NCBI GenBank assembly: GCA_036426205.1
Contig: WSYH01000213.1
Coordinates: forward strand, 99,501-163,500
Length of the DNA: 64,000 bases
Source of the DNA: Ascaphus truei
Taxonomy: Eukaryota; Chordata; Amphibia; Anura; Ascaphidae
Direction of reading: 5' to 3'
Shown here one piece after another: positions 45,419 to 56,395 of this stretch. Numbering within the stretch: position 1 is the first letter of the stretch; each line of letters starts with the position of its first letter. The translations under genes and the position numbers were made by a program. Below the pieces are notes generated by a model. The model was not told the DNA's origin. It made no database searches and saw only the letters and a program-made list of their open reading frames with translations.

Positions 45419-46033
45419 TCACCATAGAATTTCCCATTCAGCTGATGCCGGCGCCGGGCCACTGCCAGTCCAGTATTCTTGATCATACACGTTGACAGTT
45501 GACAGCAGGACTACTACACCTGTAGTCAGCTGATAAGGCTGGAAATCGCTTAGGTACATGCAAGCTTGCTCGAAACTGTACGCGAAATCCATCTCAGGCT
45601 GCAGGTATCCGTTCGTGGACAGACAGCAAGGGTTGTCACTGACGGTAGGACCGTTATTGGAAGCTGGTGCTGGTGCTGGCGCATTGCTTGCCAGCAACTG
45701 ACGTTTCTTACATGGTTTTAACACGACCTTTCGCCTTTTGCCGTCTGCATGATCATAGATACAGGAAAAACCCGGTGATATACACCAATACCCTCCAATA
45801 AATTCGGGATCAATAAGATAAAAACATGGATCGCTACATAACTTTTTCCTTATTGCACGCTTCCACACATGAGGAGCTGGCGAAAATTTGTAAAAGTCAT
45901 AGTTTTCGATAAAATACTGATAAATTTGAACAACTGTTGCCATATTATCATCTGTTGCATTAATCGCGGCCCATATTAAAAACGCGTACGTTCTGTCGGG
46001 TTTTTGGAACACGGGCTGCATTTGTACACTCAT
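45419..46033 (-). CDS. Forkhead (winged-helix) domain protein, 204 aa, inside the 10-kb element
   Basis: An intact frame starting MSVQMQPVFQ. Residues 11-88 align with a forkhead domain along its length: KPDRTYAFLIWAA (helix 1), IYQYFIENYDFYK (helix 2), WKRAIRKKL (recognition helix 3), SDPCFYLID and GGYWCISPGF (wing 1). Forkhead proteins bind DNA as monomers through helix 3. Here the usual Asn and His of WxNSIRHxL are Arg and Lys, so specificity should differ. A basic stretch (GKRRKVVLKPCKKRQ, 98-112) could be a nuclear signal; then Ala/Pro-rich and acidic regions. The stop codon overlaps GTGAGTAA, a good splice donor, so a short extra exon further left is possible. No close FOX subfamily is evident. 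It is the only unbroken gene of the element. Confidence 0.8.
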   Translation of the reverse strand: MSVQMQPVFQKPDRTYAFLIWAAINATDDNMATVVQIYQYFIENYDFYKFSPAPHVWKRAIRKKLCSDPCFYLIDPEFIGGYWCISPGFSCIYDHADGKRRKVVLKPCKKRQLLASNAPAPAPASNNGPTVSDNPCCLSTNGYLQPEMDFAYSFEQACMYLSDFQPYQLTTGVVVLLSTVNVYDQEYWTGSGPAPASAEWEILW

Positions 46034-46198
46034 GGCGACGAGACTGACTCTCTGGAGAATAATAGAAACTGGTGTTTGTCTTTCTTTAATATGAAAAGCC
46101 TAAATTGATACATTATTGTAACCTCTTCCTTCAGTTTCAAGGCCAAGTTACAATAGCCCACTGTGGTATCTTTTTTAAACGAAACACCTGCAAGTCGA

Positions 46199-46854
46199 CA
46201 CATTACTGAAGCGCATGTGCATTACAATTCATGAATATCTGCCATCTGGCGGACATGCGAAGAATTGCAACCTAATAAATCCGAACCATTCTCAATAAAC
46301 GCATCAACCGCGCGTCAACCGCACATGACCCGCGCATAACCTACGGCTGGGAACGCAAAATGAATGCGGCATGCTCCAGGTGAAGTGCGTCGCATTCCAG
46401 GAAAAAGCCAGGGAAAAAACGGCGATGTGTTAGACTCAAATGTGCCGCAGCAGTATCTTAGTTGTGTTCAATTCAACCCAGAGATATTTGGTGTATTATT
46501 ATAACCCCGTACTAGCTACCGTGACAGGCTTATCGTAAAACTATAGTAAAACATACATTTTGGCATCCTTAGGATCTTCTAACCACACTTAAATGGCTTC
46601 TGATATGTTACTGGTATGTAACATTACTGAAGCGCATGCGCATTACAATTCATGAATATCTGCCATCTGGCGGACACGTGAAGAATTGCAACCTATTAAA
46701 TCCGAACCATTCTCAATAAACGTATGAACCGCGGCTGAGAATGCAACATGAATGCAACATGAATGCGGCATGCACCCGGTGAAGTGCGTAGCATTCGGAA
46801 AAAAATCCAGGAAAAATGCGGTGATGTTGTAGAATAAAAGGGGCCGCGACAGTA
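46199..46854 (-). repeat. Duplicated right end of the 10-kb element
   Basis: Copies at 46,199-46,455 and 46,621-46,854 both start ACATTACTGAAGCGCATG and share CATGAATATCTGCCATCTGG, TGAATGCGGCATGC and GTGAAGTGCGT. The inner copy ends GTGCCGCAGCAG then TA; the outer ends GGGCCGCGACAG then TA. The inner one looks like a decayed former terminus. Confidence 0.8.
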
Positions 46855-47440
46855 ATTTTGAAGCAAAATTTTGATTAGAACCAAAACAAAATACAACTAC
46901 TGTACATATCCCTGACATGATGTAAAGCTGGAAAACTGATATTGTTTCTCTCTCTACTGCCTTTCCAGAGACAGTTTATATTTTAAAATGTTCCTTTTAT
47001 TATAAAAAATTACTGTGTAGTAGAATTCTCTAAAGCGAGAAATTGTATGTTCAGTAGCCAAAACATTCAGACCAGTATATGCCTTAAGAAGCTGCTGCAC
47101 TGCTTTTCCCCTGCCCTACTCCCCCCCACCCCTGGGAGATTGGCTGGCTACCAGGTGTGGTTTGGTGTATGGTACCTGTAGGCTGCAGGAATTCAGAGGG
47201 TCTGCGATGTTGTGGGGATAACAGGACAGGCTTTCGGATGTCTCAGGCTTCCTTCCTCTCTTGGTGCAAGCGCCTCCTTCCACTGCAGGCTCCAGCATGG
47301 CTGGATACAGTCCCCACAGTGGAACTCAAAATTCATACTCCCCCCAAATAGACTGTAGTCTTAGGCAGGGAGTATATGTAAAACAGGGCCTTCTTTATTC
47401 ACATCCACTGCAGGTGGTAATACAATGAATGCATTCTTCA
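46855..47440. other. No gene recognised
   Basis: Becomes GC-richer after 47,090 and may include the outer part of an LTR whose repeated portion starts at 47,445. Confidence 0.4.
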
Positions 47441-48000
47441 GCCAATGGTCCCCTCTTCTGGATGGTACCTAAGCCAGATATCAACCTTGAGGCCTGGGGT
47501 TTCTCTTCAGCCCCTTGAGGGGCTGAGGGCACATCTCAATCCCAAGAGGGAGAAACTCAGACCAACTATAATTTAGAGCTGCCTCTTCCTTAGTTCAGAA
47601 GGGGAGGGCACAAGGTCTGCACCCAGATTGGGCAACACACAGACCCTGTCACACCTCCACTCCTGCCACTCAAGGAAGCTGCAAGAGGAGGGGTAAACCC
47701 AAGATAGGGGGGGGGTGACATAGCCTGCATCTACCAGGACTTAAGTGACAGGGAAGGCAGACATTCTCCCTCTGGTGAAAGAAACCCATGTCCTCACTGG
47801 GAACCGAATTTGGGGTACCATCCATTCGCTTGGAACCTGAAGTACAATACAGATGTTAAACAACACATCACACACTACAATGCAAGGCAGACATTAATAG
47901 TGCAAGTTCGTCCACTGTTTACAACTATGAGAAAAATACTGGTACTGGTACTATGAGAAAAACACTGGTACCACTTCCAACAGGAAAGTGTCTATACTTT

Positions 48001-49228
48001 CTACTTATAAAACTTGGGGTCAGGCTTCTTAAGCACCCACCTATCAAAATCTTTGGTCCACACAAAGCATCTTTTCGGGGGACCTGGTCGGAGTTCTACC
48101 CAATCTTTAAAGATACTCCTGCCCACACACCACTCTCTCATAATAGTGCAGACCCTGGACTCATGAATAAATTCCTGTTGGGTAGTTTTGGACTGTAAGT
48201 ACTCCAATACCGCTTGTCTTAACCATTCAGACTTATTGTCCTCGATCTCTTCCATAATGGGTTGCAGCATGTATGGAAACTCATACCCATGGGACTCTCT
48301 GTAGCGGTGGATAATGGCTCTATCAGCCCTGCAAAATTGTAACAGTTTACGGGTACTGGCCTGGTCAGGCAAAACTTAAAATGTAGGCTCTTTAGGGGCC
48401 ACCTGTCGGTATAATATGGCAGGTCCCTTAGGTGTAACTGTCCCCAAGCGAATCTCCTCCACCCATTTACGAAGTGCCTCTGCAGTTTTTTTTAAGGAGA
48501 ATTGGCCCTCTCCCCACCAGTGGTCTACAGTGGGACCATCCACTAAGAGGAACCGGGTCCTCTGCATGGTAGGAGAATTACCACTAAACATGGTGTCCAA
48601 CCACTTAAGGGTTTCCCCGGACGTATTTTCTGGCTTAGGGCTACTGGACCTAGTGCCCATCTCAGATGACACTCCAGAGGTTTCGGATTGCTGTGACAAT
48701 GAGAATCCTCATTGTAAAGAAACAAGGGGATCTAGCCACGGGTATCCTGCTAGAGGCAGGTATTTCCCCCTCAGAGTCATCAGACCAACCCAAATTATCC
48801 CCAAAGGCCCAGTCCCTGAGATCCACGGAAAAGGTAGGGGATAGACCATAGCCTCCACTTCTTGGAGAGGCATCTGCTGATTTAGTAACTGCAGGAGAAA
48901 CAGCAGCAGCCCATACCATGGAGGTAGAATTGAGAGCAATGTCCTGAAGAGAAGAATCCTTGGTAGGGGCACTGGAAGCAGACACCGGGGTTTTGGGCCT
49001 AGCACTGTCCTTGACAAACCCTTCAATCTTGGGCCTACCCCGGCCCATTTGTGTGGTTACAGGAGGAGTAGCAAGGGCCACAGGGATCCTGCATTCCCTT
49101 CCTCTGGGTCGGGCCAAATATCGTTTGGTGTCGGCATAAGACAGTCCGGTACTTACAAGAAGGGGTACGGCACGGTTTCTATCAGCTCCATTCGAAGTCA
49201 TAATGGTGATGTCATCGCCGGTGGCCAT
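48001..49228 (-). pseudogene. Unrecognised gag-like protein, broken
   Basis: Start proposed at the Met of MATGDDITIMTSNGADRNRA (49,228). A Pro/Ser/Thr-rich segment runs to about 48,720, where the frame shifts into SQQSETSGVSSEMGTR. A TAA near 48,376 separates the last part, STRKLLQFCRADRAIIHRY...EFPYMLQPIMEEI, ending DPKFYK at 48,001. Total about 410 codons, mostly charged and helical at the C-terminus, no zinc knuckle or protease. Position inside paired repeats suggests a gag-like role, but I do not recognise the family. Confidence 0.4.
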
Positions 49229-49486
49229 TCTCGCAAGATCTGCTGGTTGGTACAGGTCCCACGTCAGAAGTGACATCACATCCGGCACCACCGGAAGCGC
49301 GTCACTGTAACGCTCGGCTTGCCCACAAGCCAGACGAGACCCCGGGACTGAGGTGGAAAGGAGTAATACCACACACCTAACAGTAAACGGGGGCACGGCC
49401 GGAGTGTGGAAGTAGCGTAGATGGTCCGGGTAGCAAAAAATAGAAAGGGTACCGTACTTGCCAACTCCAGCGGTGGAAGGTAAAGT

Positions 49487-49975
49487 CCGTAAGCCAATGG
49501 TCATGGAATGGAGAGAGCAGCGTAGTAGAGTGTCCGTAAGCCTGGGTCGTGGAGTGGAGAGAGCAGCGTAGTAGATTGTCTGTAAGCCGTGTCCAGGGGA
49601 TATAGAAGTCTGCAACGTAGAAAGCCCAATGCCAATTCCAAGGGGTACCAGAGAGCAGCATAAACGAAGTCCAAAGCCAAAGGTCAAAATCCAGGGAGAT
49701 CAGCAGAATATCTAGGGACAGGTACAGGAACTGAAAGACAAAAGGGGCCAGGCAACAGCAGACAGCACCAAGGTACAGAAGCTATGCAGAGCAAAGAGGA
49801 AATGGTGAGGGGAGACTAAATAGGGGGCTTGGACCTATCAGAGGAAGGGGAGGAACGGAGGAGTTGCCCGAGGGAGGACCTGATAGGGGAGAGGTGCCTG
49901 GGCATCTGGGGCCTGTGAAAGCAAGGGGAGGAGCGGAGGAGCGGCCCGGGGAAGGGCCTGATAGGAGAGAAGGGC
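49487..49975. repeat. Two short tandem duplications in the LTR-element leader
   Basis: GGAGAGAGCAGCGTAGTAGA occurs twice, 50 bases apart (49,487-49,590). GGGGAGGA(A/G)CGGAGGAG with CCTGATAGG occurs twice about 85 bases apart (49,836-49,975). Confidence 0.75.
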
Positions 49976-51690
49976 CTGGGGGGCGGACCTGACTGAGCAG
50001 GGGCAGGGAAGCGCGTGATGCGCGCGCCGCATCAGCGGATGTGGAGTCAGGCGCCCGGCGCCAGCAAATAGAAGCCTGGGTCCACGCGCGCCCGTAGGGG
50101 TGAGGCGCGTGACCCGGAAGTGTGGGAGAAGCCGTGGAGGGGGCTACAAGGAGTGAGGCACGCCGCCGGGGAGCCTGGGCGTCACGGAGCAAAGGTAAGG
50201 AGGCACTGGAAGCGGGTGTACCCGCAGCGCGGATCCTTTCAGCGATCGCTCTTCGAGTCGACCGAGGCACCGTCCGCACCTCGTCAGCATAGGCCGCAGC
50301 TGGAGCCTTGATGGGGTAAGCAGATAGAGCCTCACCACTCCAATGATGGGATGATTGCAGGCTCCTTCAGGTCCACATCAGGTGTGCCTCTCTCTCCGAT
50401 GGGAACAACATCCGCCGTTGGAATCTGCCGGGACTCCGGGCGCACCATGGCCTGTCGATGGGACGTCTCAGGATCTGGACTGCGCTGCAAGCTGCAGGTA
50501 GGGGATGTTCTCTCACAGGTGGGCTGGATTAGAAAGCAGTCAGATAGCGACCCACAGACTATTGGCTGCGCGTGTCATCTTATGAGGAGGGCGGGACAAT
50601 TCCTCAGTGGAACGTGTCGGGCGTCCCACGTTCCCTGGCGGCAATTGGCACGGAACTCTCCTGGATCCATGTCACCAGGGGAAGCACACCTAACTCTCCC
50701 TGGAGATCGGCTGGTAAAGCTTGCAGTCCTAGAACCAGGGGGGGGGGGCATCGCGGCTCGCACTGGTCTGGTACCGGACCACTTGGGCCTTCCAGCGTGC
50801 AGGGTAGGGCACACGATATCATCCGTGGATGGAAGAGCAATAGATGCTGCACTGGTTGGTGTAGCATCTCATTCTTCCTCTTTAATAGAGGCCACTGATA
50901 TTATGCCGGCCGCATGTTTTAGGCCCTGCAGTTTGGGCACATAGCGATGGAATTGGCTTCACCTCCAGGGAGCCGGCATTGGGACAGATGCACCGCAGGT
51001 GGCACTGTCCATTTATGGTGACCACCAGGTTGCCTCCTGGTAGAGGGAAAATAGATATCTCCAACGTAGACATTTTCTGCTTGCAGCACCTGGAGCTACC
51101 AGATTTAGAGCAGCAGTAATAGAGTAGCTCCTCTCACCAGCTCAGCTCTGGGGAACTGAGGATTGAGAAGCCTGTTGCCGGCTCCTCCCAAAACAGGAAC
51201 AGTCTCTGATTGGCTCTCGATTTGTGCCCCCTCCCTCTGGTCAAATTTGGAGAAGGGCATGAAAGAGCAATGTGGACTTGGCTCCGGCTAAGCCAGTCAC
51301 AGTAGGTGGGTGCGGTTTCGGTTTGGCGCCGAAAGCTTGCAACTTGTTGCAGGAAAAATAGCTTGCACTTTGCAGCAAGCCCTTGCGGTCACGGTTTTAG
51401 GGCGGGAACGAAATTGTAGATGGTCCGCTCCGTGTGGTGTGCCCCCTGATGCAAGAGCCACCATTTTGAGTGAACAGACAGTACAAGCAATCTTGAGAAA
51501 AGGTACACAGGTTTCTTGGTGACGCCTCAGGTGCCCGTCCCTTACGTTGAATTGAAGTAAAGATTGAAGGTAACCGCACTCCCTGAGAAAAGCCCAGGAT
51601 TACACCCCAGCAATTTTATTTCTGTAGAGAATGAGGGTACAAGTTACCTGGTGTAGCCTCAGGGTACGCACCAACATTTGTTTTCTTTGA
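49976..51690. other. GC-rich then mixed sequence without recognised gene
   Basis: CpG-rich at 49,980-50,280. Open frames on both strands have biased, low-complexity content and no domain. Confidence 0.4.
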
Positions 51691-52404
51691 AAGAAGGGTC
51701 CCCGCTTCTGGATGGTAGAGAAACTCAGACTGACTATAATTCAGAATTGCTTCTTCCTTAGTTCAGAAGGGGAGGGCAAAGGTCTGCACCCGGATTGGGT
51801 AACACACAGACCTCTCACACCTCCACTCCTGCCACTCAAGGAAGCTGCAAGAGGAGGGGATAAACCCAAGATAGGGGGCCGGACATAGCCTGCACCTATC
51901 AGGACTTACGTTACCGGGAGGCAGACTGGAAGCGACCAGGCATGGCTACAAAGCTTATTTTCTTCCACAAGTCTGTGTATTGATTATCAACTTGGCAGTA
52001 ATAATTGTAAAAAGTCTTTCAAATCAATTAGAGAATTTGAGAACTTGATTCAGTGTTTAGTAATGCTATAAATAGATTATTTTATTGTATTTGTTGTGAT
52101 CAGAGTTACATTAATAGCATGGTGACAAGAACCCTCTCCTGCACACCGGGCCGCAGACAGGGGTTGAGAGCTGCGACAACTGTTCCAGGGCCAGTGGCTG
52201 TGTGGGGTCCGGCTGGCCAATGCTGGAAGTTGGGCCTGGCCAGAGGTTGGCCCAATTTCTGCTTCTAACTGCTGGGCACCTTATTGTTGCAATGCGGGAC
52301 CAGCAGCCTGAGTACCACTCCCCACCATTTGGGTAAAAGTGTGTGTGTTTTGTATGTAGGGAGTATTGCATTGGTAGCTTTTGTGGAGGTATTGTGTAGG
52401 GGGA

Positions 52405-52643
52405 CAGGAGGTAGCAAGGAGGAGATCTATCACCAGGGGTGTCTTCCGGGTCTCACTCGCATCTAATGAGATCCCTGTTGCAAAATGCATTGGATTGTAA
52501 CTTACAGGCCACCGTAGCACTCGTGACATGTGGATCTCCCTTTGCCTAAGCTGTCAGCTGACTGCCCTACATTTAATGCAAATGGACGTGAACGCGACCC
52601 GGAAGACACCGCTGGTGATAGATCTCCTCCTGGCTACCTCCTG
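52405..52643. repeat. 48-bp inverted repeat (foldback element)
   Basis: CAGGAGGTAGCAAGGAGGAG through GTCTTCCGGGTC (52,405-52,452) is complementary, with about four mismatches, to GACCCGGAAGACACC through GGCTACCTCCTG (52,596-52,643). The spacer is 143 bases. Confidence 0.85.
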
Positions 52644-52649
52644 ACCGTG

Positions 52650-53300
52650 CACAAGGTACAGGAAGGATGGAGGGGCGACGTGTCTCCCCTTGATTGAAAT
52701 CCGAGGAGATGGGCTCAGTAGGGTTGTGAAGGTGAAAGGGGAAAAGATTGTTTGGATTCCATGGAGCCGGAACTGTGAGCAGGATTACTACGAGAGCAAG
52801 GAGTCCATTACAACATGCTGGGAAGCTATCCACAAACGCTGATTTATCAAGTGCTGTCTCCAAGTGCAATATTGTTCTAACCCATTCTAGTATAATAAAT
52901 TTACTGTGCCATGATATTCTCTCTTTTGTTTGTATCAAGTCAAGTATACTGAATAAGCTGAGACCTAGCCTCATCTATTCCATGTAACCTCTGAAACTCC
53001 ATATGGAAAAGAGTTTATAGATTGAAAATCACACTAATCTTTAAGGGTATAAGCTTAACTTAAAGTGTAATGAACACACTGGACATGTGCATTGGGAAAA
53101 GTATAATGCTGTTCCAATTAACGCACATGCATTCCAGACGCATAACATGTGTTACCTAAACGTAATTCCCCTGTGCACGTTCATATTCAAATAAATACAC
53201 AATTCTCAAGGACATTTTCCAGCAATATTAGCCTGAACCTACAGGTGTGAACGTGGCTGAGGAGGCTTCCACATGTGTTACTGCTTATCATGATCTTGCT
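52650..53300. other. No feature recognised
   Basis: No coding or repeat structure recognised between the foldback and the Myb-like fragment. Confidence 0.4.
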
Positions 53301-53305
53301 GCTGG

Positions 53306-53447
53306 AAGCAGCAGGAGCATAAAATACATGGAGGAGGAATTGGAGATCCTGATTAATGTGATGGTGGAACACTACACAAATTTGTATATGGCACTATGCT
53401 CAAAAACGAACACAGTGCAGAAAAAACACATATGGAGGAATAGCTGC
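53306..53447 (+). pseudogene. Harbinger-type Myb/SANT-like protein fragment
   Basis: The frame holds EEELEILINVMVEHYTNLY, then ...K..TVQKKHIW, the N-terminal trihelix of the Myb-like protein that accompanies Harbinger transposases (normally (F/Y)T.EELE.LV..V..HY..L(F/Y)...KT...K..IW). It ends after the motif; no transposase is nearby. Confidence 0.5.
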
Positions 53448-53459
53448 ATGAGGACATAG

Positions 53460-53930
53460 AGAATTTAGACCTCACTGTCATAGGATAACAACTTTTATTA
53501 ATATAGAAAAAATGGGGAATAAACCCCAAATCCTGATGCTTCAACTAGAGCAGATGTCCTTTTAATCCATAGTACACAGAGATAGAAGCAACTGAAGCAT
53601 GGATAAAAGCAATTAGTCCACAGTAAATGATCCAAGCGTGACCGAACTCACTCAGGGTGGGGGGACTATAAAGCAGAAACACTGGTAGAAGTATAAAGAT
53701 CACGCAAAAAACGTGACCCAGAATAAGTCACAGAATCCAGTAACTGCTATCCTCTCTTACGCCCTGTGTCCCACGCTACATAAATCAGCTGGCAAGTACT
53801 CACAGTATGATGATTGAACTGCCGGGTGATGCTGATATAGAAAAAGCGTTGCTCCAAGCTCAGGTTGTCTCGACGTGCTCCTGCCAATAGCTTTAGTATA
53901 GAAGAGAAAAAACAGCGTCTGGACGGTCAC
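53460..53930. other. No feature recognised
   Basis: Spacer before the inverted Penelope-like pair. Confidence 0.4.
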
Positions 53931-54017
53931 TGCTCTCCATAAACAATCCAAGCGCAATTATTAAAAGAAAAAAGCTTTATTTAATCAAAAATAGACATCA
54001 GTAGAGGGTAGAAAAAA

Positions 54018-54060
54018 ACTCTTACGCGTTTCGTCCTGACAAAAGGACTTTATCAAAGAC
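54018..54060 (-). ncRNA. Hammerhead-ribozyme-like motif, left Penelope copy
   Basis: On minus: CTTTGATAAAGTCC, loop, GGACGAAACGCGTAAGAG. The GTCC/GGAC stem II, GAAA and a following G-T-A fit a minimal type I hammerhead, but the core is TGATAAA rather than CTGATGA. Probably a degenerate copy. Confidence 0.4.
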
Positions 54061-54568
54061 TGCAAAAAACTTTACACACAGCTGATCTCTATATAGGCAA
54101 TGACACGATCTGATAGGATAAAGACAAAACGTATGCATGCAGCACATCTGATGGATAATGAGATCATCAAAAGACTAGTGCTGCAGTAACTTGTCGTGCA
54201 CATCCATACAGAGACTGCTATGTGTAACAGACATACAATGTTGCTTAAAGAAACATAATATACAAAAATAAGATATTGTAATCAAACAATTTAAAAACAC
54301 AAAAAGTATATATACAAACAGATACTAAAGTAATCCTACATGACGTCAAAGACTAAAGACAAAATGAATGGAAAAATTATTAAATATAACTTTAAGTTAA
54401 TATGACATAAGAAATAATAATAACTAAATCAAATATAAATATAATATGATACACAATCCCAAATATCTTAAGTATGTATGAATGAATTAAATGATCAAAC
54501 AGAGAACTAATGTACCGATAGACATATAAAGGAATACCATATACCCTGAACACTCCCCATGGGCAGCC

Positions 54569-55877
54569 TCAAGTTGACAAAAAATGTTTGAGCTCCCAAA
54601 CTATGTTAATACCTGAGGGGTGAAGAGAATTCAAGGTATATATCCAGTACATTTCTTGTTTATTTAATGTATTTTCCCTATCACCACCCCTTGGTTGACA
54701 GGGAATGTGTTCAATGGCGGAATATGAAAAATTCTCTATTCCGCCCATTGGGCACATAGAAAAGCATCTAGCCACTGGATGTAAAACACCTTTCTTTTTT
54801 ATCAATCGTACATGTTCCGCTATTCTGCACTTTAAAGGTCTAATAGTGCGACCTATATTTTTTTTCTCGCATCCACAGCATAAAAGATATATCACAAAAC
54901 TTGTGTTACAGTTCAAAAAACTTTTGATATAAATTTTATTCTATTCTCATTATGAAATATAAATTTAATAGAATGAGCATATTTGCACATAGAACAATTA
55001 CCGCAGGCAAAAAAGCCTTTATGTATGCCTTTAACCTGCGGGTAACTTGAATGGGAATCAAACAGGCTAGCTGACAAATAAGAGGCAAGTGTCTTAGCCT
55101 GTCAATACAGTATTTAAACCTCAGCCCTCCCTGAACATAACCAGAAATGTCCTTATATAATGACAAAGTTTGCCAATGTTTAAGAACTATGTCACGAATA
55201 GACATAGATTGTCAATTGTATGTGGTTATAAACAATGGACATATAGGGCCGGGTCTTACTCTTATGAACCCCTAGTTTTCTCTTTTTAATAAGGGACTTC
55301 CTATCACTTGAATCCACATAATCAAAGGCTTCTTGAATATCTGTATTGCCATAGCCTCTAGCCATAAATCTCTCTGCCATTTCTGCCATTTCTCTGACTG
55401 AAGAAGAAACATGTCATTGTCAGAGCATAATCTCTTTAACCTAATAAATTGAGCTTTAGGGATGCTTTTAACAAGTGGACATGGATGGCAACTTTGAGCA
55501 CAAAGGAGAGTATTCCTAGAATTGGCTTTTCTGAAGATTTCAGTTTGAATGGTCATTGTCAAAGTAAGGGGGCAAATCTAAATAGTTAACATGTGATGTA
55601 TATTGTGTTCAAAAGTGAATCTAATATTGAAATCATTCATATTAAGTTAATCCGTAAACGAAATCAATGATTGTTCATCTCCACCCACACCATTATAAGG
55701 TAGTCAATATATCTCTTAAATAATATAATAATAATTATATAATAATATTAGTGCGAAACAATTTATTTCTGTGATAAATAAATTGTGCTGCCCATAAACC
55801 CATAAATAAATTTGCATATGACGGTGCAAAACTCGAGCCCATTGCTGTGCCTAACTTTTGTAAATAAAAAACATTCA
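54569..55877 (-). pseudogene. Penelope-like RT C-terminus and GIY-YIG-like endonuclease (left copy)
   Basis: From right to left: VFYLQKLGTAMGSSFAPSY (about 55,800-55,860), a RYIDYL catalytic motif (YIDD expected, about 55,710), TEIFRKANSRNTLL, SKTRPYMSIVYNH (about 55,210), KDISGYVQGGLRF, a cysteine-bearing segment near 54,985-55,020, and the nuclease VIYLLCCGCEKKNIG then HPSGIN at the end. IYL and (N/Y)IG mark the GIY-YIG fold, which makes the priming nick. Frameshifts occur near 55,385, 55,195 and 54,930. The altered catalytic Asp adds to the evidence that it is dead. Confidence 0.75.
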
Positions 55878-55889
55878 GGGAGGGCAAAG

Positions 55890-56395
55890 GTTTATATATA
55901 GAAAGGCTAAGACACTTGCCTCTTATTTGTCACCTAGCCTGTTTGATTCCCGTTCAAGTTATCCCCAGGTTAAAGGCATACCTACAGGCTTTTTTGCCTG
56001 CGTAATTGTTTTATGTGCAAATATGCTCATTCTATTAAATTTATATTTAATAATGAAAATAGAAGAAAAATGTATATTAAAAGTTTTTTGAATTGTAACA
56101 CAAGTTTTGTGATATATCTGTTATGCTGTGGATGCGAGAAAAAATATATAGGTCACTCTATTAGACCTTTAAAGTGCAGAATAGCGGAACATGTATGATT
56201 GATAAAAAAGAAAGATGTTTTACATCCAATGGCTAGATGCTTTTCTATGTGCCCAATGGGTGGAAGAGAGAATTTCATATTCCACCATTGAACACATTCC
56301 CTGTCACCCAAGAGGTGTGATAGGGAAAAGAAATTAAATAAACAAGAAATGTACTGGATATATACCTTGAATACTCTTCACCCCTCAGGTATTAA
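55890..56395 (+). pseudogene. GIY-YIG-like endonuclease of the right Penelope copy
   Basis: Carries VIYLLCCGCEKKYIG (about 56,105-56,150) and RPLKCRIAEHV, with a TGA right after. The later part continues with SMCPM and EMYWIYTL in shifted frames. The RT is missing because the copy begins downstream of it. Confidence 0.7.

Larger units (their letters stand above)
36852..46852 (-). mobile_element. 10-kb Tc1/mariner-superfamily transposon carrying forkhead and BEN-like genes
   Basis: Left end CAGTGGCGGCCGCCTTTATC, right end (complement) CTGTCGCGGCCCCTTTTATT; 18 of the first 23 positions match. Both are flanked by TA (36,850-36,851 and 46,853-46,854). Inside are a five-exon transposase (40,274-42,425, minus), a divergent BEN-like gene (42,679-44,119, plus), a forkhead gene (45,419-46,033, minus) and subterminal repeats on both sides. 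Two MITEs (40,794 and 60,078) share the end sequence, supporting these as true termini. Tc1/mariner units normally run 1-3 kb with one gene, so this is several times too long. Nesting of a host segment between unrelated ends is the main alternative. Confidence 0.75.
47445..51927 (-). mobile_element. LTR-type retroelement candidate, minus strand
   Basis: 47,445-47,763 and 51,693-51,927 are direct repeats sharing CTTCTGGATGGTA, TTCCTTAGTTCAGAAGGGGA, CTCCACTCCTGCCACTCAAG and GGAGGCAGAC-type ends, with about 80 bases missing from the right copy. On minus, AGAGGGAGAA (purine tract) is followed directly by TGTCTGCC, as expected for a polypurine tract before a 3' LTR. I could not match the other LTR edge or find pol. 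A gag-like frame lies between. Confidence 0.45.

Noticed and set aside
49782..50279. 165-residue Ala/Pro/Ser-rich open frame
   Set aside because: GC-rich low-complexity translation with overlapping frames on the other strand and no family match.
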